DNA from: Bacteroidales bacterium
Lineage (GTDB): Bacteria > Bacteroidota > Bacteroidia > Bacteroidales > UBA932
DNA: 30,626 nucleotides
Direction of reading: 5' to 3'
Assembly: GCA_024695285.1 (NCBI GenBank)
Contig: JAILIM010000101.1
Coordinates: 1-30,626 of the forward strand
Both the position numbers and the translations under genes were made by a program. Positions 6,116-14,983 of this stretch are shown here, piece after piece (within the stretch, counting starts at the first letter, position 1; each line of letters starts with the position of its first letter). The notes below the pieces were generated by a model, which worked only from the letters and a program-made list of their open reading frames with translations, was not told where the DNA came from and did no database searches.

Positions 6116-7831
6116 CTATCTCATAAGTTTGCCGAAAGGCTTCGGGCGCTCCACGGTCTGGATGTATTCCTGCCCGAAACTGTCGGTGACCTTGACCACT
6201 ACGGTGCTGTTTGGCGATGATGCCTTGGCCCAGAAATAGTGGGGCTTGTATCCAGGATCGTTGTATTTATTCGGCCAGCGGCTCTTTGAATTGTCGTCCC
6301 AGGCGGCTTTCGGAAGGTAGTAGTCCAGGGTGAACTGCGGATTCTCAGCCTTCTTGTGCTTGACGGCCAGTTCCTTGCCGTTTTCAGTCACGCTTATCTT
6401 CCATTTGCTCTCCCAGGCCCAGACGTTGATCAGCAGAATATTGTCTTCGATCTTGCCGTAGTCGTTGCGCTTGTCGTAGTGCTTCAGCATAGCCTGCACG
6501 GCACCGTCGTTATTGTAGTAGTCCCGCACCGCATTCATGTCGAACACGCGGAACTGCTTCTCCGCGCCGTCGTCGAGGGAAACGAAGTACCACTCAAACC
6601 GCTTGCCGCTGAACGGGAACACCTCGAATCCGGCAGGGCCGCCGTCGGGCGCCAGGGTAAGGCCGCAGTGGGCGGCAGGCTGCCACCAGCAGCCGCAGAT
6701 GCCGGAAATGTTATGTTCCACGATGTTGGAGATGTACGGATAGGTGGATGAGTCGTCGGAACCGTAACAGAGCATATTCTGGTGCGAATGGCCGGAGATG
6801 AAGTGCACGTCGGGGAATTCCTGGAACAGGGCGGTGAACTCGTTGAACAGCTGTTCGGCGCGGTTGTCCTTGTCCTGGAGATGCTGGATGATGGGATTGC
6901 CTGTGAAGCCGCCCTTGTAGCGCATCATCGGGCTGTGGAAAGCGATGATGAGCGGGGCGGATTTGTCCTGGACTGTCGCCAGATCCTTTTTTAGCCATTC
7001 TATCTGGTCGGCAGTCACGTAGTGGTCGTGGTCCCGCTTTCCGGTAATGCCTTCGTAGCTGTCGATGCGGCCTTCGCTGTTGATATAGACTATGTTGTCC
7101 AGTACGATGTAGTGCTCGCGTCCGATATTGAAGGAGTAGTGGGTGGGTCCCATGGTGCGGCGGTAGCGCTCGGCGGCGTTGAAGTCGATGTCGCCTTCGC
7201 GGGGGATGCCTCCGTCGTTGTCGTGGTTGCCCATGACGTGGAACATAGGGACGGGGAACTTGCAGTCAGCCAGCGTCTTGGGAAAGCACTCGATGGAGTA
7301 TCCGTACTCATACCAGTAGCGGTCATAGACGCTGTCGCCGCAGTTGAGGCAGTACACCGGACCGTGTGACTTCGCCTTCTCGACTTCTTCGCGGAAGCGG
7401 GGCATGAAGGTCTCGTTGAACTGGCGCATGTCGTCGAAGAGGTTGGCCAGGTGGATGTCGGAGATGGCAATCAGGGTGTAGTCCGTGTTATCCACGCCAG
7501 TGAGCATGAAATCGTGACGTTCTGCCATGCCCGGGGCTTCCGTGAGGCGCTGCCAGAATGCCGGCATACCGTCCGTAGTCTCCACTTCCGTGCAGGAGGG
7601 TATGCTCACGAACACGCTTCCTTCGCGCTTCGCCGACTTAAGGTAGTAGAAGCCTTTTTTGTCGGTGGCGGCGAGTTCCGCTCCGTCGGAAACGATGACG
7701 CCCTGCATGGGCGCGCCGTCCTTCAGGACCTGCCCCCAGACGGTGCAGCCTTTCGGCAGCCGTTGCTTCGCCGTCGCTTCAGGTGCTGCTACTGCGATTG
7801 TCAGCAGAAGTATAATAATGATTCTTTTCAT
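6116..7831 (-). CDS. Secreted calcineurin-like metallophosphoesterase
   Basis: A 571-residue secreted protein. After a signal peptide (MKRIIIILLLTIAVAAPEATA) comes a carboxypeptidase-regulatory/MetallophosN-like beta domain (WGQVLKDGAPMQGVIVSDG). The metallophosphoesterase core follows, with all metal motifs in order: SDIHL, NCGDSVYD, GNHDND, AFHSP and SGHSHQ. A C-terminal beta domain, probably MetallophosC, closes the protein. This architecture is common in Bacteroidota periplasmic phosphodiesterases; the substrate is unknown. It is the first gene of a three-gene minus-strand operon with the symporter six bases downstream. Release of a phosphorylated compound followed by uptake through the symporter is an inference from this arrangement. 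Confidence 0.92.
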   Translation of the reverse strand: MKRIIIILLLTIAVAAPEATAKQRLPKGCTVWGQVLKDGAPMQGVIVSDGAELAATDKKGFYYLKSAKREGSVFVSIPSCTEVETTDGMPAFWQRLTEAPGMAERHDFMLTGVDNTDYTLIAISDIHLANLFDDMRQFNETFMPRFREEVEKAKSHGPVYCLNCGDSVYDRYWYEYGYSIECFPKTLADCKFPVPMFHVMGNHDNDGGIPREGDIDFNAAERYRRTMGPTHYSFNIGREHYIVLDNIVYINSEGRIDSYEGITGKRDHDHYVTADQIEWLKKDLATVQDKSAPLIIAFHSPMMRYKGGFTGNPIIQHLQDKDNRAEQLFNEFTALFQEFPDVHFISGHSHQNMLCYGSDDSSTYPYISNIVEHNISGICGCWWQPAAHCGLTLAPDGGPAGFEVFPFSGKRFEWYFVSLDDGAEKQFRVFDMNAVRDYYNNDGAVQAMLKHYDKRNDYGKIEDNILLINVWAWESKWKISVTENGKELAVKHKKAENPQFTLDYYLPKAAWDDNSKSRWPNKYNDPGYKPHYFWAKASSPNSTVVVKVTDSFGQEYIQTVERPKPFGKLMR

Positions 7832-7870
7832 TGGTGGCGTGTAATCGTTTATTGGTCAATTGGTTGCTTG

Positions 7871-7902
7871 ATTTGCCTGCATCTTTTTCCGTGCAGGCAG
7901 AT
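7871..7902 (-). terminator. Hairpin after the FAD oxidoreductase gene, repeat copy 1
   Basis: Stem TGCCTGCA/TGCAGGCA (7874-7881 with 7892-7899), extendable to 11 pairs with one wobble, and a pyrimidine-rich 10-nt loop. It starts at the stop codon of the gene ending at 7902. The same hairpin, including most of its loop, recurs at 27540-27572. Confidence 0.7.
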
Positions 7903-9224
7903 TACGGAAGTTGTTGCTGCTCAGGGGATTGCTGGCCACCGAGAACGGCGCCGAGGGCGCGGAGGAGGGCTACCAGCTGCGGGACGTCGACGGCGTCCAC
8001 CGGCACTCCGGAGGCGGAGGCGAGCGCGGCTGCCACTCCGGCGGCCTGGCCGGTGCCCATGCAGGAGGCCTGCACGCGCAGGGAGGCGAAGGCGGTCTTG
8101 TCGGCGCTGATGCAGCGGCCGGCGACAAGGAGGTTGCCGAAACCGGGGGCGTAGAGGGCGCGATAGGGCACGTAGGCAGGCGTTTTCAGGAAGGTGATGT
8201 TCTGGGAGGCGCCTTTGGCCACGTGGATGTCGATAGGGTGTGCGCCGCGGGATACGGAGTCTGGGTAGCAGTATGCGTTGACGTACTCGTCGGCGGTGAT
8301 GGTATGCGCACCCTTGATGCGGCGGGTTTCACGTACGCCGGCCTGGACGGCAACGGCGCTGACGTAGCTGTTCCTGAATTCGGGGAAGTGGTCCCTGAGC
8401 ACGCGAGCCATGAAGAACACCTGCTCGCGCAGTTCGCACTCGGCACGGGTGAGGTCGGCGTTGTCCGCGGCATTGCCGGCGGTTCGGGTCATGTTCACGG
8501 TCACGACTCCGGGATGCAGGGTCGTGCAGAACCAGGGGCCGCCGAATTCGGGTATGCCCCATTCTTCCTTGTGGGCAAGCAGTTCGGCGCGGATTTCTTC
8601 GCACTGGCAGTTGACGCCCTGGCGGTTGTGGTGCATCGCTGTCTGCATGCGTGCCGTCGAGGTGTCCACGCCGCTTAATACGAAATAGGTGGATAGGGGC
8701 TGTAGGGGCTTGCCCTCGTCGGGCTGCATGGGCACGCCGGCCATTGCGGCCAGGTCGCCGTCGCCTGTGCAGTCTATGAACACCTTGCCTCCAATGGTTT
8801 CGGTACCGCTTTTATTGTTTATGCAGACGGCTTCGACGCTGCCGTCGGGGGCGGTCTGTACACCGCTGAGCCAGGAGTGGAGGTGGAGCGTGACCCCGGC
8901 TTCAAGGACCATGCGCTGGCAGCACAGTTTGTAGAGCTCGGGTTCGAAGGCCACGTTGCCGAGGGGCTTTTCTATGAGGCCGCCGCCCATTTCCTGCAGG
9001 CGCTCGCAGAACTCCCAGGGGATGCCCCCGATGACCTTTTCGCCGTTGTAGGTGAAGACGCTCAGAGGGGCGACTATGCCTGCCGTGGCCATGCCGCCCA
9101 GGAAGCCGTAGCGTTCGATCAGGGCGGTGCGGGCTCCTTCGCGGGCAGCGGCGATGGCTGCTATGAATCCGGCCGGGCCGCCGCCGCAGACTACCACGTC
9201 GTAGCTTGCGGATATCTTTTTCAT
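7902..9224 (-). CDS. FAD-dependent oxidoreductase (FAD_oxidored family)
   Basis: A 440-residue flavoprotein. The Rossmann dinucleotide motif VVVCGGGPAGFIAAIAAA starts at residue 10 and is followed by ERYGFLGGMAT, a hallmark of this family. VFIDCTGDGDLAAMAGVPM and the C-terminal NLLVAGRCISADKTAFASLR are further FAD-contacting segments. No signal peptide is evident. The redox substrate is not known; Bacteroidota members often lie in carbohydrate-utilisation regions. It is transcribed divergently from DUF456 and a larger paralogue (9760-11598), with only 40 AT-rich bases between start codons. A hairpin terminator begins at its stop codon. Confidence 0.9.
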   Translation of the reverse strand: MKKISASYDVVVCGGGPAGFIAAIAAAREGARTALIERYGFLGGMATAGIVAPLSVFTYNGEKVIGGIPWEFCERLQEMGGGLIEKPLGNVAFEPELYKLCCQRMVLEAGVTLHLHSWLSGVQTAPDGSVEAVCINNKSGTETIGGKVFIDCTGDGDLAAMAGVPMQPDEGKPLQPLSTYFVLSGVDTSTARMQTAMHHNRQGVNCQCEEIRAELLAHKEEWGIPEFGGPWFCTTLHPGVVTVNMTRTAGNAADNADLTRAECELREQVFFMARVLRDHFPEFRNSYVSAVAVQAGVRETRRIKGAHTITADEYVNAYCYPDSVSRGAHPIDIHVAKGASQNITFLKTPAYVPYRALYAPGFGNLLVAGRCISADKTAFASLRVQASCMGTGQAAGVAAALASASGVPVDAVDVPQLVALLRALGAVLGGQQSPEQQQLP

Positions 9225-9232
9225 AATTGCTA

Positions 9233-9260
9233 CAAAAATATGAAATTATTATTAAATTCG
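9233..9260. promoter_or_regulatory. Divergent promoter region
   Basis: The 40-base AT-rich gap between the divergent starts at 9224 and 9265 contains TATTTTTG on the minus strand (9233-9240), an exact TAnnTTTG -7 match. On the plus strand TAAATTCG (9253-9260) differs by one base. Neither has a convincing -33 TTTG at the usual spacing, so both assignments are tentative. Confidence 0.4.
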
Positions 9261-9264
9261 CAGT

Positions 9265-9756
9265 ATGGTTGCACTCATAGTCTTTGCGGTCATTTTCGCT
9301 TTGCTGGGTATAGTCGGAAGCATAGTTCCCGGCCTCCCCGGACCCCCTTTCGGATGGGTGGGAATGCTGCTGGTCTATTTCGCCGGCAAAGTGGGGGAGA
9401 GGCCGGATCCGATGACCACAGCGTGCCTGCTTATCTGGCTTGGCGTCACTGTTCTGGTGACAATCCTCGATTATGTGATTCCCATTAAGACAACCCAGTT
9501 GACCGGAGGCCACAAGGCCGCATCGACAGGAGCCCTGATCGGCCTCTTCGTCGGAATGATCCTCCCCCCGGTGGGCATTATCCTCGGCTCGCTTCTCGGC
9601 GCTTTCCTCGGAGAGCTTATGGTCAACAACAAGGGCCTCTGGCCGGCATTCAAGGCTGGAGCCGGGGCCTTTCTCGGATTTATGCTCGGCACCGGTCTCA
9701 AGCTGGTGGTGTCGGGGATAATGGCTTGGTTGGTAATTAAATACGCATTTCTGTAA
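9265..9756 (+). CDS. DUF456 family membrane protein
   Basis: A 163-residue integral membrane protein with glycine-rich hydrophobic segments. The family signature is clear: a first helix running into GIVGSIVPGLPGPPFGWVGM, the segment ILDYVIPI, and then GASTGALIGLFVG-like helices with PPVGIILGSLLGAFLGE. Length is normal for DUF456. Family function is unknown. The ATG at 9265 follows the divergent intergenic region and the stop lies three bases before the next gene, a large FAD oxidoreductase, so the two are probably co-transcribed. Confidence 0.9.
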   Translation: MVALIVFAVIFALLGIVGSIVPGLPGPPFGWVGMLLVYFAGKVGERPDPMTTACLLIWLGVTVLVTILDYVIPIKTTQLTGGHKAASTGALIGLFVGMILPPVGIILGSLLGAFLGELMVNNKGLWPAFKAGAGAFLGFMLGTGLKLVVSGIMAWLVIKYAFL

Positions 9757-9759
9757 AAT

Positions 9760-11598
9760 ATGGACAAAACAAACTCCCTGATGGTTCTCGCCACGCGTTT
9801 CGATTCGCTGGGCGACTGGACCGTCGAGCAGCAGTTCGTGCTGCAGATGGGCTCGAGTTATCTCCTCGCCCACGGTCTGGGCGAGCCCCTGAAGAACGAC
9901 CCAAAGACCCATGTTGACATTGAGAAAGACGGAAAATACACCCTCTGGGTACGCACGAAAAACTGGACGGCTTTCTGGTCTGAAGGCAAGACCCCGGGTA
10001 TCTTCCAGGTCTTCATAGACGGCAAGGCCGACGCTGCCGAGTTCGGCACCGGCTGCCCGGGAGCGACCCGCCCCGAGCGCGCCGCCTGGTACTGGCAGAA
10101 GGGCGGAGAATATGAACTGAAAGCAGGGGAGCACGAGCTGGCTATCCGTGACCTCACCGGCCTGGACGGCCGCTGCGACGCCATACTCCTGACGACTTCC
10201 GGCGAGACTCCCGCTGCCGGTGTGGAGGCATACAAGGCCCTCCGCGCCGAACTGCTTCCCGAACCTGTGGTGGACAAGGGCGATTTCGATTTCGTCGTAG
10301 TGGGTGCCGGAATGTCCGGCCTTTGTGCCGCCATCGCCGCCGCCCGCAACGGCTCCCGTGTGGCCCTGCTGCAGGACCGCTACATCCTCGGCGGCAACAA
10401 CAGCTCCGAGGTGCGCGTCGGCCTCGGCGGGCAGATCAACATGCCTCCCTTCCCGTCTCTCGGTTATATCCTGAACGAAATCGGCCCCGATCGCTACGGC
10501 AACGCCCGCGGCGCGCACCACTACCAGGACTGGAAGAAATGGGACGTCATCGCAGCCGAGCCCAACATCACCCTTTTCGCCGGCTACACCGTTGACAAGG
10601 TGGAGATGAAAGACGGCAAAATCGTTGCTGTCGAGGCAGTTGAGGCAACCCGGCAGGACCGCATCCGCATAGGCGGCTACGTGTTCTCCGACTGCACCGG
10701 CGACGCCCATCTGGCCGTGATGGCCGGCGCCCGCACCATGATGGGCCGCGAAGCCCGCAACGAGTTCGGCGAGAGCCTCGCTCCCGAGAAGGCGGACGGC
10801 TTCACGATGGGCGTGAGCATAGAATGGTACTGCGAAGACTGGAACACCCCCTGCACCTTCCCCGACAGTCTCGACTGGGGCCTCAAGCTCGACGAGGAGA
10901 CCGTCGAACCCGTCCACCGCGCCAACTGGTACTGGGAGGTTGGCATGAACGACGATCAGATTGCCGACGCCGAAAAGATACGCGACTACGGTATGTACGT
11001 GGCATACAGCACCTTCTCCTACTGCAAGAACCGCCTTGCCAAGAAGGAGGACTGGGAGTGCACGCACCTGACCTGGGTCTCGCACGTCAGCGGCAAGCGC
11101 GAAAGCCGCCGCATCGTGGGCGATCTGATCCTCCGTGAGCGGGACCTCACCCGCCCCATTCCTTATGAAGACGGCACCTGCACGACCACCTGGCGCATCG
11201 ACCAGCACTATCCCGACCCCCGTAACGCCGGCAAATATCCTGGCGCGGAGTGGATGTCCATCGGAAAACTCACGCCGATCGACCCGTACGCACTGCCGTA
11301 CCGCTGCTTCTACAGCGCCGACATTCCCAATATGTTCATGGCTGGCCGGGACATCAGCGTTACCCACATCGCCCTCGGCTCCGTGCGCGTCATGCGCACC
11401 TGTGCCATGATGGGAGAGGTGGTGGGTCTTGCTGCCAGCATCTGCGTGGCAAAGAAGCTCCTGCCCCGCGACATCTACAAGACCAACTTCGCCGACCTTG
11501 TGGCCCTGATGAAGAAGGGCGCCGGCCGCACCGACGTGCCCTACACCCAGTTCTATCACCAAGTTGACAGAACTGGGCATCAAGCTGAAGACCGATGA
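9760..11598 (+). CDS. FAD-dependent oxidoreductase with N-terminal golvesin-like domain
   Basis: A 612-residue protein. Residues about 10-150 form a beta-sandwich resembling the golvesin/Xly carbohydrate-binding-like domain (FDSLGDWTVEQQFVLQMGSSYL, YTLWVRTKNW). The FAD_oxidored domain follows: FVVVGAGMSGLCAAIAAA (from about residue 177), RYILGGNNSSEVRVGLGG, VFSDCTGDAHLAVMAGA and a C-terminal MFMAGRDISVTHIALGSVR block, all alignable with the divergent 7902-9224 paralogue. No signal peptide is seen. The last 12 residues look frameshifted. After YTQFYH the frame reads QVDRTGHQAEDR, whereas the neighbouring frame (AAG TTG ACA GAA CTG GGC) gives KLTELGIKLKTDE, a more natural ending, with a stop at 11612-11614. 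The stop used here lies in the loop of the hairpin of palindromic element B. Confidence 0.87.
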   Translation: MDKTNSLMVLATRFDSLGDWTVEQQFVLQMGSSYLLAHGLGEPLKNDPKTHVDIEKDGKYTLWVRTKNWTAFWSEGKTPGIFQVFIDGKADAAEFGTGCPGATRPERAAWYWQKGGEYELKAGEHELAIRDLTGLDGRCDAILLTTSGETPAAGVEAYKALRAELLPEPVVDKGDFDFVVVGAGMSGLCAAIAAARNGSRVALLQDRYILGGNNSSEVRVGLGGQINMPPFPSLGYILNEIGPDRYGNARGAHHYQDWKKWDVIAAEPNITLFAGYTVDKVEMKDGKIVAVEAVEATRQDRIRIGGYVFSDCTGDAHLAVMAGARTMMGREARNEFGESLAPEKADGFTMGVSIEWYCEDWNTPCTFPDSLDWGLKLDEETVEPVHRANWYWEVGMNDDQIADAEKIRDYGMYVAYSTFSYCKNRLAKKEDWECTHLTWVSHVSGKRESRRIVGDLILRERDLTRPIPYEDGTCTTTWRIDQHYPDPRNAGKYPGAEWMSIGKLTPIDPYALPYRCFYSADIPNMFMAGRDISVTHIALGSVRVMRTCAMMGEVVGLAASICVAKKLLPRDIYKTNFADLVALMKKGAGRTDVPYTQFYHQVDRTGHQAEDR

Positions 11599-11708
11599 AC
11601 GGTCTTCAGCTTGATACTATTATCCCCCTGCACCCCCAAGGGACGGGGGGCGTTCCCCCCGAAACCCCCTGAATCGGGCTGCGCCCGAAAGACGGTCTTC
11701 TGCTTAAC
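11579..11708 (+). repeat. Composite palindromic element, copy B
   Basis: A 16-bp perfect hairpin (11579-11594 with 11600-11615, loop ATGAA) whose first arm is the 3' end of the FAD oxidoreductase coding sequence. It is followed by 77 nt and a 13-of-16 copy of the second arm (11693-11708). The 77 nt hold the same core as copy A: ACTATTATCCCCC (11616-11628), TGCACCCCCAAGGGA (11629-11643) and a stem-loop with a CGTT loop (stem 11644-11650/11655-11661). The stem bases differ from copy A but remain paired. The hairpin can also act as terminator of the upstream gene. The GH31 gene starts 40 bases downstream. Confidence 0.8.
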
Positions 11709-11747
11709 ACATCCAAACCATCTGCTCCAAGAATAATTTGTTGTATA

Positions 11748-14147
11748 ATGAAAAGAATAATATGTTTGATGCTTGTGCTCGTAGCCGGGGTGGCCGGCAG
11801 GGCGCAGAATAACCCGGTCGCCGCGCCGGGTGCGACAGTGGTCTGCGGCAACGCCCGCTTCACAGTACTTACCGACCGCCTCGTCCGCATGGAGTGGGCG
11901 GCAGACGGCAAGTTCGAAGACCGCGCCAGCCTTGCGGTCGTCAACCGCAACCTGCCCGTGCCGGCTTTCAAGGCCGACAGGAAAGGCGAAGGAGTGACCA
12001 TTAAGACCGACAAGTTGACCCTCAGCTACAAAGGCGGCAAGTTCGCCCCCGAGAACCTGAGCGTCAGTTTCAAGCTCAACGGCAAGGCCGTCACCTGGCA
12101 TCCCGGAGATGAACCGAAGGGCAACCTCAAGGGCACGACCCGCACGCTGGACGGCTGCAAGGGCTTTGACCGTCTGAGCCACAGGGAAAAGGAACTCGAG
12201 AACGGCATCCTGTCCCGAGACGGCTGGGCCGTGGTCGATGAAAGCTCCCGCCACCTATTTGAGAAGGATTCCTCCGACTGGGGCGAGTGGGTGTGCGAGC
12301 GTCCTGAAGGCGAACGGATTGATTGGTACATATTTGCCTATGGCCACGACTACATTGCCGCACTGAATGATTTCACCAAGGTTGCCGGTGGCATCCCCCT
12401 GCCTCCCAAATACGTATTCGGTTACTGGTGGAGCCGCTACTGGATCTACACCGACGAAGAGATGCTCCAGCTCGCCGACGACATGCGCTCCCGTGACATC
12501 CCCGCCGACGTGTTCATCATCGACATGGACTGGCATGAGACCTGGAAACCCCTGGATAAGCGTACCGGCCACGACGAATTTGACCAGCGCCGCGGCTGGA
12601 CCGGCTACACCTGGGACCGTGACCTCATCCCCGATCCGGAAGGATTGCTGCACGACCTGCACGCCAAGGGCTTCAAGACAGCCCTGAACCTCCATCCCGC
12701 TTCCGGAATCCGTCCCTATGAGGATTGCTACGACCGCTTTGTCGCCGACTACCTTTCCCGTACCGACGATTACGACGGCCCGGAAGGCTACATCTATCCT
12801 GAATGTGGTTATACTTATAAAGGCAATAAGGAACCAACCGGCAAGGCCGGCTGGCGCGCGCCCGTGCCGTTCCGCCTCGACCAGCAGGCCTGGGCCGATG
12901 CCTATTTCAATTCAGTGATCCGTCCTCTGGAGAAGCAGGGCGTCGATTTCTGGTGGCTCGACTGGCAGCAGTGGCGCGAAAGCAAATATGTCAAGGACCT
13001 GTCCAACACCTTCTGGTGCAACTACACTTTCTGGAACGACAAGCTCCGCCAGACCCGCTCCCAGGGCCTGCACGCCCCGCGTCCGCTCATCTACCATCGT
13101 TGGGGCGGCCTCGGCAGCCACCGCTATCAGCTTGGCTTCTCCGGTGACACCTATTCGGAGTGGTCGGTGCTGAAGTTCCTGCCGTACTTCACCTCCACCG
13201 CCTCCAATGTCGGTTACGGCTACTGGGGCCACGACATCGGCGGCCACCAGCAGGACAAGGCCCACAGCGGCCCTCGCAATTCCGAACTCTACACCCGCTG
13301 GATGCAGTTCGGCGTGTTCACTCCCATTTTCAAGACCCACGCCACCCAGAACGCCAACATGGACTGCCGCATCTGGATATTCCCGGAGCACTACGAGTAC
13401 CTCAAGGCGGCCATCAAACTGCGTTACGACCTGAGTCCCTACATCTACGATGCCGCGCACCAGGCCACCGAAACCGGCGTCTCCATGTGCCGTCCTCTCT
13501 ACTACTATTATCCCGAACTTGAGGAGGCCTACAAATGGAACGAAGAGTACTTCTTCGGAGACAATATCATAGCGACCTCCATCACCGAAGCCTGCGGGGA
13601 AGACGGCGTGGCTGAGCGCGACGTGTGGCTGCCGAAGGGTGAATGGTACGACTGGTCCCACGGCGTGCTCCTCCGCGGCGGCAAGGTCTGGAGCCTGAAG
13701 TACGCCATCGACCAGAATCCCTGGTTTGTGCGCGCCGGAGCCGTGATCCCTATGGCTCCTGAGGGTATCCGCAACCTGCAGGATGCCACCAATGCGCTGC
13801 GTCTTGTAATCGTGCCCGGCAAGGCTTCCAGCAAGATAGTCCACTATGAAGACGATGGCATTTCCCAGAGCTACGTGAAAGATTTTGCCACCACGGTTAT
13901 CGAAAAGACCGTTTCCGGCCGCAAGACTGTGCTTAAGATAGGGGCACGCGAAGGCAGCTACGCCGGCGCTCCTGCCACCCGCTGCATCAGCGTGGTGCTG
14001 GAGGGCGTTGCTAAGGCTCCCGTGGCAGTGCGCCTGAACGGGGCCGCCCTGCCTGCCGAGGCCGTGTGCGTCGGCGGCGGCAAGACTGCAATAGCGCTTC
14101 CCGAATCCCCGGCTTCCCAGCCTCTCACCGTTGAAATTCAGATGTAA
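11748..14147 (+). CDS. Secreted glycoside hydrolase family 31
   Basis: A 799-residue exported glycosidase of the GH31 family (alpha-glucosidase, alpha-xylosidase or alpha-galactosidase type, retaining mechanism). A signal peptide (MKRIICLMLVLVAGVAGRAQ) is followed by the N-terminal beta-sandwich, then the catalytic barrel. YVFGYWWSRYWIYTDEEM opens the barrel, the nucleophile is Asp405 in FWWLDWQQW, and the acid/base is Asp467 in GFSGDTYSEW. GYWGHDIGGHQ and FGVFTPIFKTHAT are further family blocks; beta domains finish the protein. The aldo/keto reductase gene starts four bases after the stop. Exact glycan specificity cannot be deduced from these motifs. Confidence 0.95.
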   Translation: MKRIICLMLVLVAGVAGRAQNNPVAAPGATVVCGNARFTVLTDRLVRMEWAADGKFEDRASLAVVNRNLPVPAFKADRKGEGVTIKTDKLTLSYKGGKFAPENLSVSFKLNGKAVTWHPGDEPKGNLKGTTRTLDGCKGFDRLSHREKELENGILSRDGWAVVDESSRHLFEKDSSDWGEWVCERPEGERIDWYIFAYGHDYIAALNDFTKVAGGIPLPPKYVFGYWWSRYWIYTDEEMLQLADDMRSRDIPADVFIIDMDWHETWKPLDKRTGHDEFDQRRGWTGYTWDRDLIPDPEGLLHDLHAKGFKTALNLHPASGIRPYEDCYDRFVADYLSRTDDYDGPEGYIYPECGYTYKGNKEPTGKAGWRAPVPFRLDQQAWADAYFNSVIRPLEKQGVDFWWLDWQQWRESKYVKDLSNTFWCNYTFWNDKLRQTRSQGLHAPRPLIYHRWGGLGSHRYQLGFSGDTYSEWSVLKFLPYFTSTASNVGYGYWGHDIGGHQQDKAHSGPRNSELYTRWMQFGVFTPIFKTHATQNANMDCRIWIFPEHYEYLKAAIKLRYDLSPYIYDAAHQATETGVSMCRPLYYYYPELEEAYKWNEEYFFGDNIIATSITEACGEDGVAERDVWLPKGEWYDWSHGVLLRGGKVWSLKYAIDQNPWFVRAGAVIPMAPEGIRNLQDATNALRLVIVPGKASSKIVHYEDDGISQSYVKDFATTVIEKTVSGRKTVLKIGAREGSYAGAPATRCISVVLEGVAKAPVAVRLNGAALPAEAVCVGGGKTAIALPESPASQPLTVEIQM

Positions 14148-14151
14148 AGGT

Positions 14152-14982
14152 ATGATACTCAAGAATGGAGTGGAAATCCCCGGAATGGGGTTCGGCACCT
14201 ATAAGATGCCGCCGGAAGACACAAAGGAGTCGGTGCTATGCGCGCTGCGCTGCGGCTGGCGGCACGTCGACACGGCCGCGTTCTACCGCAATGAAGCGGA
14301 GGTTGGCGCCGCCGTGCGCGAATCCTGCGTCCCCAGGAAGGATATCTTCGTGACCACCAAACTGTGGAACGCAGACCGCGGCTACGACAGCACGCTGCGG
14401 GCCTTCGACCGTTCGATGGAGGCTCTGGGGCTGGATTATCTGGACCTGTACCTTATCCACTGGCCGGCTTCACCGTTCTTTTATGATAACTGGAAGCAGA
14501 TAAACACCGACACCTGGCGCGCCTTCGAGCGTCTCTACAAGGAGGGCCGGGTCCGCGCCATCGGCCTGAGTAATTTCATGCCGAGGCACATACTGCCGCT
14601 GCTGGATGCTGCGGAGATTGCGCCCATGGTGGACCAGATAGAGTTCCATCCGGGGTGGATGCAGCAGGACTGCCTGGACTTCTGCTGGGAGCAGGGAATG
14701 GCCGTTGAGGCCTGGGCGCCCCTCATCAAGGGGGAGGCGCTCTCGCATCCTGTCATCACCGGCATCGCGAATGTGCGCGGAGTGACGCCTGCCCAGGTGG
14801 TTCTGGCCTGGGTGCGCGCCTGCGGGGTGATTCCGTTGTGCAAGTCGGTGACTCCGTCGCGTATAGTGGAGAACCTGGCGGCTGAGTCGCTGCAGCTGAC
14901 CGCTGAGGAGACTGCTGCGATTTCCGCTCTGCATGCCGTGGGCGGAAGGTGTTATAATCCTGACTGCTGCAACTTCCTTTAG
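14152..14982 (+). CDS. Aldo/keto reductase
   Basis: A 276-residue cytoplasmic NAD(P)H-dependent carbonyl reductase with the complete AKR catalytic tetrad: Asp40 and Tyr45 in HVDTAAFYRNE, Lys70 in TTKLWN and His103 in YLIHWP. IGLSNFMPRHI and IPLCKSVTPSRIVEN (cofactor binding) are also typical. I chose the ATG at 14152, which gives MILKNGVEIPGMGFGTYKM, the usual AKR beginning, and sits behind TAAAGGT. An upstream in-frame ATG at 14131 lies inside GH31. Spacing is four bases to GH31 and one base to the next gene. A role in handling sugar aldehydes or ketones from the adjacent glycosidase/oxidoreductase genes is inference. Confidence 0.94.
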   Translation: MILKNGVEIPGMGFGTYKMPPEDTKESVLCALRCGWRHVDTAAFYRNEAEVGAAVRESCVPRKDIFVTTKLWNADRGYDSTLRAFDRSMEALGLDYLDLYLIHWPASPFFYDNWKQINTDTWRAFERLYKEGRVRAIGLSNFMPRHILPLLDAAEIAPMVDQIEFHPGWMQQDCLDFCWEQGMAVEAWAPLIKGEALSHPVITGIANVRGVTPAQVVLAWVRACGVIPLCKSVTPSRIVENLAAESLQLTAEETAAISALHAVGGRCYNPDCCNFL

Positions 14983-14983
14983 A

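Noticed and set aside
8902..11583. An 893-codon open frame on the minus strand across the FAD oxidoreductase and DUF456 genes
   Set aside because: It lies antisense to genes with clear family motifs, has no recognisable domain, and results from the GC-rich third positions that keep antisense frames open.
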